A stretch of DNA of 39,110 bases, taken from Mycobacterium asiaticum. GTDB lineage: Bacteria > Actinomycetota > Actinomycetes > Mycobacteriales > Mycobacteriaceae. The position numbers and the translations under genes were made by a program. Numbering within the stretch: the first letter of the stretch is position 1; each line of letters begins with the position of its first letter. This document shows positions 16,993 to 26,001 of this stretch, one piece after another. The notes under the pieces are model-generated. The model was not told the DNA's origin. It was given only the letters and a program-made list of their open reading frames with translations, and ran no database searches. Location of the stretch: contig NZ_LZLS01000073.1 of the NCBI RefSeq assembly GCF_001673365.1, positions 1 to 39,110 on the forward strand, written 5' to 3'.

Positions 16993-18747
16993 GTGATCGA
17001 GCAACACCGATACGACGTGGTGATCGTCGGCGCCGGCGGTGCCGGGATGCGCGCCGCGGTGGAAGCGGGTCCGCGGGTGCGTACCGCGGTGCTCACCAAG
17101 CTGTACCCCACCCGCAGCCACACCGGCGCCGCCCAGGGCGGCATGTGCGCCGCGCTGGCCAATGTCGAAGAGGACAACTGGGAGTGGCACACGTTCGACA
17201 CCGTCAAGGGCGGCGACTATCTCGCCGACCAGGACGCCGTGGAGATCATGTGCAAGGAAGCCATCGACGCGGTGCTCGACCTGGAAAAGATGGGGATGCC
17301 GTTCAACCGCACCCCGGAGGGCCGCATCGACCAGCGCCGCTTCGGCGGGCACACTCGCGACCACGGCAAGGCGCCGGTGCGCCGGGCCTGCTATGCCGCC
17401 GACCGCACCGGCCACATGATCCTGCAGACGCTCTACCAGAACTGCGTCAAGCACGACGTGCAGTTCTTCAACGAGTTCTACGCGCTGGACCTCGTTCTCA
17501 CCCAGACCCCTACCGGGCCGGTGGCCACCGGCGTGGTGGCCTACGAGTTGGCAACCGGGGACATCCACGTCTTCCACGCCAAATCCATCGTGCTGGCTAC
17601 CGGCGGTTCCGGCCGCATGTACAAGACCACCTCCAACGCGCACACCCTGACCGGGGATGGCATCGGCATCGTGTTCCGTAAGGGACTTCCGTTGGAGGAC
17701 ATGGAGTTTCACCAGTTCCATCCGACCGGCCTGGCCGGGCTGGGCATCCTGATCTCCGAGGCGGTGCGCGGTGAGGGCGGCCGGTTGCTCAACGCCGACG
17801 GCGAACGCTTCATGGAGCGGTACGCCCCCACGATCGTCGACCTGGCTCCGCGCGACATCGTGGCCCGCTCGATGGTGCTCGAAGTACTGGAAGGCCGTGG
17901 CGCGGGCCCCAATAAGGACTACGTCTACATCGACGTCCGTCACCTCGGCGAGGACGTGCTGGAAGCGAAGCTGCCCGACATCACCGAATTCGCGCGCACC
18001 TATCTCGGGGTGGACCCGGTACACGAACTCGTGCCGGTCTATCCGACGTGCCATTACGTGATGGGCGGCATTCCGACCACCGTCACCGGGCAGGTGTTGC
18101 GAGACAACACCAATACCGTCCCCGGTCTGTTCGCCGCGGGCGAGTGCGCGTGCGTGTCCGTGCACGGCGCGAACCGGTTGGGCACCAATTCGCTGTTGGA
18201 TATCAACGTCTTTGGCCGTCGGGCCGGCATCGCCGCGGCGGCCTACGCCCAGAGCCACGACTTCGCCGACATGCCGCCAGACCCCTCTGCGATGGTGGTC
18301 GGCTGGGTCCGCGACATCTTGTCCGAGCACGGCAACGAACGCGTCGCCGATATTCGCGGCGCTCTGCAACAGACCATGGACAACAACGCCGCGGTGTTCC
18401 GCACCGAGGAGACGTTGAAGCAGGCCTTGACCGATATTCATGCCCTGAAGGAACGGTATTCGCGAATAACGGTGCAGGACAAGGGAAAGCGCTTCAACTC
18501 CGACCTACTCGAGGCGATCGAACTGGGCTTCCTGTTGGAGCTGGCCGAGGTCACCGTGGTAGGTGCGTTGAACCGCAAGGAGTCTCGCGGCGGTCACGCC
18601 CGCGAGGACTACCCCAACCGCGACGACGTCAACTACATGCGCCACACCATGGCCTACAAGGAAGGCACCGAGCTGCTCAGCGACGTCAGGCTGGACTTCA
18701 AACCCGTGGTACAGACCCGCTACGAACCGAAGGAGCGGAAGTACTGA
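16993..18747 (+). CDS. sdhA: Succinate dehydrogenase flavoprotein SdhA
   Basis: Catalytic flavoprotein of succinate dehydrogenase, 584 aa (Rv3318 about 590). The N-terminal dinucleotide fold YDVVIVGAGGAGMRAA, the covalent-FAD histidine in RSHTGAAQGG, the substrate-binding FHPTG and HTRDHGK regions and the HGANRLGTNSLLD FAD motif are intact. It oxidises succinate to fumarate on the cytoplasmic face. GTG 16993 gives VIEQHRYDV, matching the VICQHRYDV start in M. tuberculosis; the frame is open upstream through the sdhD region, but that is not coding. Its TGA overlaps the sdhB ATG (TGATG, 18745-18749). An AAGGAG shortly before the sdhA stop probably serves sdhB. Confidence 0.95.
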   Translation: MIEQHRYDVVIVGAGGAGMRAAVEAGPRVRTAVLTKLYPTRSHTGAAQGGMCAALANVEEDNWEWHTFDTVKGGDYLADQDAVEIMCKEAIDAVLDLEKMGMPFNRTPEGRIDQRRFGGHTRDHGKAPVRRACYAADRTGHMILQTLYQNCVKHDVQFFNEFYALDLVLTQTPTGPVATGVVAYELATGDIHVFHAKSIVLATGGSGRMYKTTSNAHTLTGDGIGIVFRKGLPLEDMEFHQFHPTGLAGLGILISEAVRGEGGRLLNADGERFMERYAPTIVDLAPRDIVARSMVLEVLEGRGAGPNKDYVYIDVRHLGEDVLEAKLPDITEFARTYLGVDPVHELVPVYPTCHYVMGGIPTTVTGQVLRDNTNTVPGLFAAGECACVSVHGANRLGTNSLLDINVFGRRAGIAAAAYAQSHDFADMPPDPSAMVVGWVRDILSEHGNERVADIRGALQQTMDNNAAVFRTEETLKQALTDIHALKERYSRITVQDKGKRFNSDLLEAIELGFLLELAEVTVVGALNRKESRGGHAREDYPNRDDVNYMRHTMAYKEGTELLSDVRLDFKPVVQTRYEPKERKY

Positions 18748-19550
18748 TGAGCTTAGATACCGGGGACGCGACCGAGGTCGAAAACTCCGACCCGCCACTG
18801 CCTCCCGTGCCTGATGGCGCGGTGATGGTGACCCTGAAGATCGCCCGGTTCAACCCCGACAACCCCGACGCATTCGCGGCAACCGGGGGCTGGCAGAGCT
18901 TCCGGGTGCCGTGCCTGCCCAGTGACCGGTTGCTCAATTTGTTGCTCTACATCAAGGGTTATCTAGACGGGACGTTGACGTTCCGCCGCTCGTGCGCGCA
19001 CGGCGTGTGCGGATCGGACGCGATGCGGATCAACGGGGTCAACCGGTTGGCGTGCAAGGTGTTGATGCGTGACCTGCTGCCGAAAAAGCCAGGCAAGAAA
19101 CTGACCGTCACGGTCGAACCGATCCGTGGGCTACCGGTGGAGAAGGACCTGGTGGTCGACATGGAGCCGTTCTTCGACGCTTACCGGGCGATCAAGCCTT
19201 ATCTAATCACCAGCGGCAATCCGCCTACGCGCGAACGTATTCAGAGCCCCACCGACCGCGCCCGCTACGACGACACCACCAAATGCATCCTGTGCGCATG
19301 CTGCACCACCAGTTGCCCGGTGTTCTGGAATGAAGGCAGCTACTTCGGGCCGGCGGCGATCGTCAACGCGCATCGCTTCATCTTCGACAGCCGCGACGAG
19401 GCCGCCGCCGAACGCCTCGACATCCTCAACGAGGTCGACGGAGTGTGGCGCTGCCGCACGACGTTCAACTGCACCGAAGGCTGCCCGCGCGGTATCGAAG
19501 TGACCAAGGCGATCCAGGAGGTCAAGCGCGCGACCATGTTCTCGCGTTAG
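18747..19550 (+). CDS. sdhB: Succinate dehydrogenase iron-sulfur protein SdhB
   Basis: Iron-sulfur subunit that passes electrons from SdhA to the quinone site, 267 aa (Rv3319 about 263). The [2Fe-2S] site is SCAHGVCGSD (C83, C88, D91) with C103; Asp in the third place is normal in several succinate dehydrogenases. The [4Fe-4S]/[3Fe-4S] ligands are CILCACCTTSCP and the later CTEGCPRG. ATG 18747 is coupled to sdhA by a 1-bp overlap and has AAGGAG upstream. Its stop overlaps a convergent methyltransferase stop by 3 bp. The complex is Sdh2 by similarity; Sdh1 would be elsewhere in the genome. Confidence 0.96.
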   Translation: MSLDTGDATEVENSDPPLPPVPDGAVMVTLKIARFNPDNPDAFAATGGWQSFRVPCLPSDRLLNLLLYIKGYLDGTLTFRRSCAHGVCGSDAMRINGVNRLACKVLMRDLLPKKPGKKLTVTVEPIRGLPVEKDLVVDMEPFFDAYRAIKPYLITSGNPPTRERIQSPTDRARYDDTTKCILCACCTTSCPVFWNEGSYFGPAAIVNAHRFIFDSRDEAAAERLDILNEVDGVWRCRTTFNCTEGCPRGIEVTKAIQEVKRATMFSR

Positions 19551-20230
19551 ATTGCGGCTCCTTTGTGCGCGGTCAGGAGGTGGGCCGGAAATTTCAGTCG
19601 GCCCTTTTCATCCCGATCGTGCGGCGGCAACGCGAACGGCGCTCCCGGAACCTGGAATTCGGCGTTGCAGATATAGGCGGCCCGTATCACGTCGACCTCC
19701 CAATACCTGCTCACCGCCGCACGCAACTCGTCCTCGCCGACCTCGTTGGGCTTGATTTGCACCTCGGCGGGGAAGGCGCCCTTGGCAAAAGCCAGCACAT
19801 AGAGGACGGCGCCGGGGGCCGCTGCGCGATGTATCGAGCGCAGGTAGTCGTCGCGGCCCTCGATCGGCAGCGAATGGAACAGCGTGCAGTCGATCACGGT
19901 GGAGAATCGATTGTCATATCCGCTTAGCGTCCTGATGTCGGCCTGCGCGAAGGTCACTGACGACAACCCGCGGTCCGTGGCTGCCACGCGGGCAGTCGCG
20001 ATCGCGGTTGGCACGAAATCGATTCCCACCACCGGGTAGCCGCGTGCGGCCAGCGCAAGGGCTAGCTCTCCGGACCCGCAGCCAGCGTCAAGTACCTCGC
20101 CGCGGATCGCGCCGGCGTCGATCAGGGCGGCCAATTCCGGCTGTGGCTCGCCGATGTTCCACGGCGGCGGACCGTCGAACATGCCTTCGCCGCGGTAGGC
20201 GCTGTCCCAGTCCATTACCTCAGATGTCAT
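19547..20230 (-). CDS. Class I SAM-dependent methyltransferase
   Basis: Small-molecule-type class I methyltransferase, 227 aa. Motif I is EVLDAGCGSGELALAL, the acidic residue ending beta-2 is in VVGIDFVPTA, then VTFAQADIRTL and DCTLFHSLP (motif IV). The N-terminal MDWDSAYRGEGMFDGPPPWNIGEPQPEL is typical of a mycobacterial subgroup of unknown substrate, related to the methyltransferases near Rv3322c. ATG 20230 lies only 10 bases after the P450 stop, so the two are co-transcribed. The stop overlaps sdhB convergently. It could methylate a P450 product; this is inference. Confidence 0.85.
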   Translation of the reverse strand: MTSEVMDWDSAYRGEGMFDGPPPWNIGEPQPELAALIDAGAIRGEVLDAGCGSGELALALAARGYPVVGIDFVPTAIATARVAATDRGLSSVTFAQADIRTLSGYDNRFSTVIDCTLFHSLPIEGRDDYLRSIHRAAAPGAVLYVLAFAKGAFPAEVQIKPNEVGEDELRAAVSRYWEVDVIRAAYICNAEFQVPGAPFALPPHDRDEKGRLKFPAHLLTAHKGAAI

Positions 20231-20240
20231 GGCAGTCAAC

Positions 20241-21464
20241 CTATTTCCACTCAACCGGCAACGACGCGCGGGTACGGACCAGAAAGGACGGCTCCAGCGG
20301 CGGCACATGTTGGGCGAGGGTCAACGCCGGAAGTCGTCGCGCCAAACTCTGCAGAGCGACGTGAGCTTCCAACCGCGCCAGGGGCGCGCCGATGCAGAAG
20401 TGGATGCCGCGACCGAACGCCAGGTGCGCCTGCTCCTGGTGACGTCCGAGCGCAAGCGTATCGGCGTCCTCGTAGACATCACCATCATGGTTGGCCGAGG
20501 TGTAGACCAGAAACACCCGTTCGCCCGGGTTCAAATGCTGTCCGCCCAAACGGGTTTCGGTGACTACCGTGCGCAGCATGCCCAGGATCGGTCCCTCGTA
20601 TCGCAGGATCTCCTCGATGGCGCTCTTGCGGCGCGAGGTGTCTCTGACCAGTTCGGTCCAGTCCACGTTGCGGGACAACAACTCATACATCGCGGTGGTG
20701 ATCAATGGCGCGGTGGTCGCGTGCGCGGCGAAGAGCAGCCCGGGAAACATCGACAGCATCTCGAAATCCGAAAGCGCGACACTGGATTCGCGTCGGGCCT
20801 GCCACACCGCGCTGATCAGATCGTCCCGAGGATCGTCACGTCGCTGCTCGATGAGTTCAGCCAGGTACTCGTGCAACCGCAGCACCGATTGCGCCAGCTC
20901 GACCAGCTGCTCTTTACCGAAGCTGCCCGTCACATCGGTGAGGAAGAGCGCGAAGTCATTGGAACGACGGCTGCACTCTTCCCACATCTCCTCCGGCACA
21001 CCGATGAGGCTGAAGGGTATTGCGATGGCCAGCGGCATCGAGAACTGGGCATGCAGGTCGGCCGCACCAAGATCCTCGAATTGGTCGATCAAATGCTCAC
21101 ACTGCCGCCAGATCGCGGGCTCGAGGGCAGCCACCCGCTTCGGCGTAAACGCCGCGGCCAGAATACTTCTCATGCGCGTGTGATCGGGTGGATCCCATCC
21201 GATCAGGCTGCCTCCGGCGGGCACCTTGCCGTCGAGCATGGCCAGAATTTCGGGGTCCGTAGGTCCCGGGAGGAGGCCGACGGAGGAGAAGATCGCCGGC
21301 TGCCGCAGCGCCTGAACCACGTCGTCATAGCGGGAGACCACCCAGGCCTGCAACTGCTCGCTGAAGAAGATGCCTTCGCGCCGTGCGCGCCTGAGCTGGT
21401 CGAACATCTCGTCCTGGGTGCGTTGCGTGAACTGATTGAAGTCCGCAGCGATGTGGCGGGACAC
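20241..21464 (-). CDS. Cytochrome P450
   Basis: Soluble bacterial cytochrome P450, 407 aa. The haem-ligand motif is FGRGIHFCIGAPLAR with Cys near residue 357; the K-helix ExxR is EEILR. The I-helix reads FAAHATTAP, so the usual acidic residue before the Thr pair is Ala, unusual for a monooxygenase. I cannot assign a CYP family. Start choice: an AGGAGGTGA is perfectly placed for the GTG at 21464 (11 bases from AGGAGG); a GTG at 21476 would overlap that ribosome-binding site. It is the first gene of a pair with the methyltransferase. The pair sits where M. tuberculosis has vapBC44 and the Rv3322c-moa genes, suggesting an island. Confidence 0.88.
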   Translation of the reverse strand: MSRHIAADFNQFTQRTQDEMFDQLRRARREGIFFSEQLQAWVVSRYDDVVQALRQPAIFSSVGLLPGPTDPEILAMLDGKVPAGGSLIGWDPPDHTRMRSILAAAFTPKRVAALEPAIWRQCEHLIDQFEDLGAADLHAQFSMPLAIAIPFSLIGVPEEMWEECSRRSNDFALFLTDVTGSFGKEQLVELAQSVLRLHEYLAELIEQRRDDPRDDLISAVWQARRESSVALSDFEMLSMFPGLLFAAHATTAPLITTAMYELLSRNVDWTELVRDTSRRKSAIEEILRYEGPILGMLRTVVTETRLGGQHLNPGERVFLVYTSANHDGDVYEDADTLALGRHQEQAHLAFGRGIHFCIGAPLARLEAHVALQSLARRLPALTLAQHVPPLEPSFLVRTRASLPVEWK

Positions 21465-21546
21465 ACTTGTGGTCACCTCCTGACCGTGGCCGATCAGTGT
21501 TGCCTAATTGTTGAGCTTTTCTGAAACGCGGTGCTTAATTGCGGGC

Positions 21547-22419
21547 ATGCAGCGCACACCGGAACTGGCCCGCCAGTTCTACAACCGTTTTGAGCCGATT
21601 CATGCCGTGACCTACTTCGCTCCCGAAGTGCGTTCGACGCTGGACAACCTCGGTTACCGGGGGTTCTGGATGGGCTACTTCGCCGCCCGCTCGGCGCCGT
21701 TGGGGCGGGTAGCGCCGGAGGTGGTGGCGGCGGTGTTCTACAACTTCGCCCTGGCGCGGGTCGCCAAGTCGATTCCGGCGGCATGGGAGATCGCCGGACC
21801 GGCGCAAGCGTTGCAGGCTCGGCTGGACTCGGCGGTGGCCGCGCTTCACCGCTGCGGCGTCACCGCCGACGAAAACGTCAGTGTCGCAGCGCAATTGGCT
21901 TACCGCGCAGTGCAGCACACGCCGGTGGACGGCCGGACACTGTTCGCGGCCAACATGGCGCTTCCGGTGCCGCCGGATCCGTTGGCCGCGCTGTGGCAGG
22001 CGACGACCCTGCTGCGGGAGCATCGTGGCGATGGGCACGTGGCCGTGTTGACGGTCGCCGGCATATCGGGGCGGGAATCGAACGTCTTCCATACCCTTTC
22101 TGACACCGGCGCCACCGCGGTCTCGGAGGAGTTCATGAAGCGGGCGCGGCACTACGACGACGCCGAATGGGCGGCGTGCCGACAGAGCCTGACCGATCGT
22201 GGCCTGCTCGACGGCTCGGGATCGCTGACGCCGAGCGGACACGAGCTCAAGACTCACATTGAGACCAGCACCGACGCGTTGTCATTGCGCGCATTCGACG
22301 CCCTCGACGACGACGAACTGCAGGCGTTGTTCAGCGCGCTGACACCGGTCGCCCGGCGGGTGATCGCCGGGGGCGATTTGCCCGCCGCCAGCCCCATGAG
22401 CGTGCGCCTCGACTTTTAG
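21547..22419 (+). CDS. SCO6745-like conserved protein
   Basis: Actinobacterial conserved protein resembling the SCO6745 family, 290 aa, function unknown. It begins MQRTPELARQFYNRFEPIHAVTYFAPEV, then the helical GYRGFWMGYFAARSAPLG and EVVAAVFYNFALARV segments typical of the family. The C-terminal half (MKRARHYDDAEWAACRQSLTDRGLLDGSGSLTPSGHELK) has the look of a winged-helix fold. No signal peptide or metal motif is visible. ATG 21547 is the family start; a longer reading from 21508 adds unrelated residues. It diverges from the P450 gene across 82 bp. Its 3' end overlaps the convergent condensation-like ORF by 89 bp, which is unusual. Confidence 0.8.
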   Translation: MQRTPELARQFYNRFEPIHAVTYFAPEVRSTLDNLGYRGFWMGYFAARSAPLGRVAPEVVAAVFYNFALARVAKSIPAAWEIAGPAQALQARLDSAVAALHRCGVTADENVSVAAQLAYRAVQHTPVDGRTLFAANMALPVPPDPLAALWQATTLLREHRGDGHVAVLTVAGISGRESNVFHTLSDTGATAVSEEFMKRARHYDDAEWAACRQSLTDRGLLDGSGSLTPSGHELKTHIETSTDALSLRAFDALDDDELQALFSALTPVARRVIAGGDLPAASPMSVRLDF

Positions 22420-22891
22420 GTTTGTACTCGGCGTCAGGCGCCAATACCCCGCCGTCATATGCCGTCATCAGGTTCGCGACCACGCTGTGCCACGATTCGT
22501 CGTCCACGCACAGGCGACTGGCGGTGAGCACCAGCCGGTCGGGCGTTCCGGGCAGCATCGACACCGCGAAAAGGCGGCCGGTGCGCATGTCGTAGGCGGC
22601 GCGCTGCCTGGCGATCACCACCGGCACATCTTCGCCAGGAGGTTCCACGGCCCAGCTCCAGCTGCCACCCGGGCGGGAGAACCAGCGGTCCCGGATCGGT
22701 TCGAAAACCGCCCCCAGGGTCGGGTTCGCCTCGAAGACCGCCTCCACGGCGGCGCGGATGCCCGTCTGGTCCAACCGCGAGTCGGCGACCAGTACCTCCT
22801 GGTGCGCGCAGTCCTCAAGGTCCTTCAGCTGCGGGAATTCGGTAAAAGCCCAGTATGACGACGTTGCCTGCTCCACCGAGCCAGACTCCAT
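22331..22891 (-). pseudogene. Truncated NRPS condensation/epimerisation-like ORF
   Basis: 186-aa ORF resembling only the N-terminal half of a non-ribosomal peptide synthetase condensation or epimerisation domain. The stretch HQEVLVADSRLDQTGIRAAV, then AVFEANPTLGAVFEP, follows the usual opening. The place of the catalytic HHxxxDG motif reads SRLCVDDESWHS, lacking both histidines. After about residue 155 the similarity stops and a basic tail (RSWGWRRANRPRRSPAGR) runs antisense over the end of the SCO6745-like gene. This suggests a remnant fused to chance sequence. GTG 22951 is an alternative start. It could still encode a small stable protein, but not an active condensation enzyme. Confidence 0.5.
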
Positions 22892-22980
22892 CGGCCCACT
22901 TGGAGGATCCTTGGCGAATTCTTGGCGTGTGTTCTCCACGGGGGTTGTCACACTTTCGCGGGCTGGCTCGTCTGATTGGT

Positions 22981-23562
22981 ATGACACAGAAAACCCGCAT
23001 CGATCCCCTGTCCCCCAAGCGCGCTGGGCTGCTGGTCCGCACCATGTACCGGGTCGCAAAGCGACGGTTCGGCGAGGTCCCCGAGCCGTTCGCGGTGGCC
23101 GCCCACCACCCGCGCTTGCTGGTCGCCAACGCTGTGCACGAGACCATGCTGCAGAGCGCGTCCCGAACGTTGCCCACCAGCGTGCGTGAGCTGGCGGTGT
23201 TCTGGACCGCCCGAACCGTCGGCTGCTCGTGGTGTGTGGACTTCGGGTCCATGTTGCAGCGACTGGACGGCCTGGATATCGACCGGTTGAAGGACATCGA
23301 TCAGTACGCCACCTCGCCGGCCTTCAGCGACGACGAGCGCGCCGCCATCGCCTACGCCAACGCGATGACCACCGATCCGCATTCGGTGACCGACGAGCAG
23401 GTCGAAGATCTGCGCGCCCGGTTCGGTGAGGCCGGGGTGATCGAACTGACCTACCAGGTCGGCATCGAGAACATGCGCGCCCGGATGTATTCGGCGCTCG
23501 GCATCACCGAACAGGGCTTCAATTCCGGTGATTCGTGCCGGGTGCCCTGGGCCAACGCCTGA
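22981..23562 (+). CDS. AhpD-like / carboxymuconolactone decarboxylase family protein
   Basis: Peroxidase-like AhpD/CMD-family protein, 193 aa, all helical. The redox motif is CSWCVDFGS in the sequence RELAVFWTARTVGCSWCVDFG, with an upstream Glu (RELAV) as in AhpD; the downstream histidine of classical AhpD is not evident. These proteins reduce disulfides or hydroperoxides or act on lactones; the substrate here is unknown. ATG 22981 gives the plausible N terminus MTQKTRIDPLSPKRAG; the upstream open frame lies over the divergent remnant. It is 84 bp ahead of the PE-hydrolase gene on the same strand. Confidence 0.82.
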   Translation: MTQKTRIDPLSPKRAGLLVRTMYRVAKRRFGEVPEPFAVAAHHPRLLVANAVHETMLQSASRTLPTSVRELAVFWTARTVGCSWCVDFGSMLQRLDGLDIDRLKDIDQYATSPAFSDDERAAIAYANAMTTDPHSVTDEQVEDLRARFGEAGVIELTYQVGIENMRARMYSALGITEQGFNSGDSCRVPWANA

Positions 23563-23646
23563 ACCACTGAAAGACCAGCAACGGCCGGTCTGCATGGCTA
23601 ACATTTCGTCGCAGTGTTGTTGCGCTGGCCGAGATGAGGGCTGCCG

Positions 23647-25098
23647 ATGTCGTACGTGATCACTGCTCCGGAGGCTCTTGCCGCGGCGGCAAAGGACCTG
23701 ACCGGGATCGGGGACGTCCTCAAGCGGGCCGCCGCCGGCGCCGCACCCTCGACGACGACTATCGTCACCGCCGCGGGCGACGAGATTTCGGCCGCTGTCG
23801 CAAGACTGTTCGGCAACTACGCCGAGGAATTTCAGGCGCTGACCGCGCAGACGTCGTTGTTTCAGACCCAGTTCGAACAGGCGCTGAGTGCGGCCGGTGC
23901 CGCTTATGCCGCCGCCGAAGCCGCGAACGTGGCGCCGCTGCAAGCACTTTTGCAACAAGTCGAGGGTTCAGGTTTCTTCGCACCCGTAGAGCAGCTGATT
24001 GGGCGTCCCCTGTTCGGCGGGGCCTGGGCTGGGCCGTTGGGCAGGTACGGAGCAACGCTGTCGGCGTTGCTCAATGCGGCGACGAACGCGGTAGGCCTGG
24101 GTGGGGTGGTCAACTTTCCCTCAACCGTGGCGCTATCTGCGCCGACCACCAACGGGGTCACCGGTGTCAAGATCGGGTTCTCCTTTCTGCAGATTCCGCT
24201 GGGTCAGGCCTCTTTCCTGGGAATTCCGCTCGGCCCGATCAGCTATCCCGCGCCCACGTTGTGGTACTCCCCGGTTCAGGCGACCGGTGCGGTGAGCCCC
24301 ACGCATGTCACCTATCTGCAGCACGGCTTCGGCGCATTTGGCTGGCTTTACCAGCCGCTGGCCCTGCAGATGTCGCAGCAAACCAATAGCGTCATTGCCA
24401 CGCCCACCATCCCGTCGATTCCGTTGCCGTTGGGGATTTGGTTGAACAGCCCGGAGATGCAGCAGGGCGTGGGCTCGTTGTTCTTGGGCAGCCAGCCGGC
24501 GCTGAACCTTAGCGCTCACCAAGCCGGTTTCACCGGCACGTTGCCGCAGGACTTCATCCTGTCCGGACATTCCGCCGGCGGCGGCCTGACCTCGATCGCC
24601 GGCGGCAATTATCTCGCGGCCCTCGGGACGGGCACCAACCACCTACGTGGTGTGGTGATGTTCGACGGCGTCGCCAACAATGCCACCGCATTCGGGGCTG
24701 CGGTCACCAACCTGCAGGCGGCCAATGTGCCCATCTACGTGGTGGCTGCACCGCCGCAGCCGTGGAACGCCTCCGGCGTTACGACGAGCCAACTGGCCAG
24801 TCTGTATCCCAACCAGTTCTCCGGCGTCACGCTGGTCAACGGCTCGCACGTCGACTCCATGCTCGGCAACGGTCCCGTCATCGACCTGGTCCTGCAACTT
24901 GTCACCGGATTCTCCCCGCCCGGCAACACCGCCGCGGTCTACACGCTGTCCAACGGCTGGATCAACGACATCTTCGGCGGCGGTACCCCGGCCGCCCCGA
25001 TCTACGGCATCTACGGGCCTGCGCCCCTCAACGAATACGTGGCGCCCGGTGGTCAGCAGATCACCCTGGGCCAGGCCTCCGGCATCGTGCTGCGGTAA
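23647..25098 (+). CDS. PE-domain protein fused to alpha/beta hydrolase
   Basis: PE-family secreted hydrolase, 483 aa. Residues 1-95 are the PE domain (MSYVITAPEALAAAAKDL) with the type VII secretion signal-like YAAAE at 87-91. A linker follows, then an alpha/beta-hydrolase domain from about residue 200. It shows an oxyanion-type QHGFGAFGW near 225-233, the nucleophile elbow GHSAGG (Ser309), a candidate acid at MFDGVANN (Asp340) and His401 in NGSHVDSM. A lipase or esterase acting at the cell surface, loosely like LipY or PE16, is the natural guess; the substrate is unknown. No PPE partner is adjacent. Its TAA directly abuts the convergent sigJ stop. Confidence 0.87.
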   Translation: MSYVITAPEALAAAAKDLTGIGDVLKRAAAGAAPSTTTIVTAAGDEISAAVARLFGNYAEEFQALTAQTSLFQTQFEQALSAAGAAYAAAEAANVAPLQALLQQVEGSGFFAPVEQLIGRPLFGGAWAGPLGRYGATLSALLNAATNAVGLGGVVNFPSTVALSAPTTNGVTGVKIGFSFLQIPLGQASFLGIPLGPISYPAPTLWYSPVQATGAVSPTHVTYLQHGFGAFGWLYQPLALQMSQQTNSVIATPTIPSIPLPLGIWLNSPEMQQGVGSLFLGSQPALNLSAHQAGFTGTLPQDFILSGHSAGGGLTSIAGGNYLAALGTGTNHLRGVVMFDGVANNATAFGAAVTNLQAANVPIYVVAAPPQPWNASGVTTSQLASLYPNQFSGVTLVNGSHVDSMLGNGPVIDLVLQLVTGFSPPGNTAAVYTLSNGWINDIFGGGTPAAPIYGIYGPAPLNEYVAPGGQQITLGQASGIVLR

Positions 25099-26001
25099 CT
25101 ACGACGGCCGCAGCGGAGACCCGGTGAACTTGTCCGGGTTGGCGATATCCCAAAGCGCGCAGACCTTTCCGTCGCGCACGGTCATCGCCGTGATGCGCGG
25201 GGCCATGTCCCGGCCACCGTCCACACCGGCGAATCCCGGGGTGTAGGAACCCAATTCCCCATTCACCAACGCCAACTGGTTGGCCGTGTAGAACGCGGGG
25301 CCGTACCTGTTGGCCAGACCGAGCATGAAGCGAACCACCTTGTCCGCGCCGTGGATCACCTGTACCGCCGTCGACGTCCGGCCGTTCGCGTCGCCGGTGA
25401 AGATCACGTCGGGGTGCAGCAGCGAGATCACGGCGTCAAGATCGCCGGAGGCCATCGCGGCCATCAGCCGGCCGACCACCTCCGCATGCGAAGGATCCGG
25501 CTCGGGCGGCGGTGCCGCCGCGACCGCCTTTCGGGCCCGGGACGCCAGCTGACGGGCGGAGGCTTCGTTGATGCCGAGCACATCGGCCACCTCGGCGAAC
25601 GGCACCGAGAAGCCGTCGTGCAGCACGAACGCCACCCGCTGGTCGGGACTCAGCTTTTCCAGCACCACCATGGCCGCGAACCGGGCGTCCTCGGCGGCCA
25701 CCACCGCTGACAGCGGGTCGGCAGTATCGAATCCGGTAACCACCGGCTCGGGCAACCAATTGCCCGTATACGACTCGCGTCGGTGCGCCGCAGAACGCAA
25801 CTTGTCCAGCCCCAATCGGCTCACGACCGTCGTCAACCAGGCCCGCAAATCATTGATCGGGCCGTCCTGGGTGCTCCACCGCAACCAGGCGTCCTGCACG
25901 ATGTCCTCGGCATCGGCCACGGTGCCGGTTAGCCGGTATGCAACCGACATCAGGTGGGGCCGTAGCGCCTCGAAGTCCGAGACCTGCTGGGCAACAACCA
26001 T
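25099..26001 (-). CDS. sigJ: ECF sigma factor SigJ (ECF41 type)
   Basis: Extracytoplasmic-function sigma factor, 300 aa, orthologue of Rv3328c. Sigma region 2 includes YRLTGTVADAEDIVQDAWLRW and the DLRAWLTTVVSRLGLDKLRS stretch; region 4 is LSPDQRVAFVLHDGFSVPFAEVADVLGINEASARQLASRARKAV. A SnoaL-like C-terminal domain (about 180-300) ends with WDIANPDKF, the ECF41 hallmark that modulates activity in place of an anti-sigma factor. M. tuberculosis SigJ has been linked to peroxide stress. TAGGCT lies six bases before the ATG on the minus strand, suggesting a leaderless mRNA. It diverges from the aminotransferase across 50 bp. Confidence 0.94.
   Translation of the reverse strand: MVVAQQVSDFEALRPHLMSVAYRLTGTVADAEDIVQDAWLRWSTQDGPINDLRAWLTTVVSRLGLDKLRSAAHRRESYTGNWLPEPVVTGFDTADPLSAVVAAEDARFAAMVVLEKLSPDQRVAFVLHDGFSVPFAEVADVLGINEASARQLASRARKAVAAAPPPEPDPSHAEVVGRLMAAMASGDLDAVISLLHPDVIFTGDANGRTSTAVQVIHGADKVVRFMLGLANRYGPAFYTANQLALVNGELGSYTPGFAGVDGGRDMAPRITAMTVRDGKVCALWDIANPDKFTGSPLRPS

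Noticed and set aside
19547..25098. Prophage or insertion-sequence island
   Set aside because: The gene content is accessory, but no integrase, transposase, flanking repeat or attachment site was seen.
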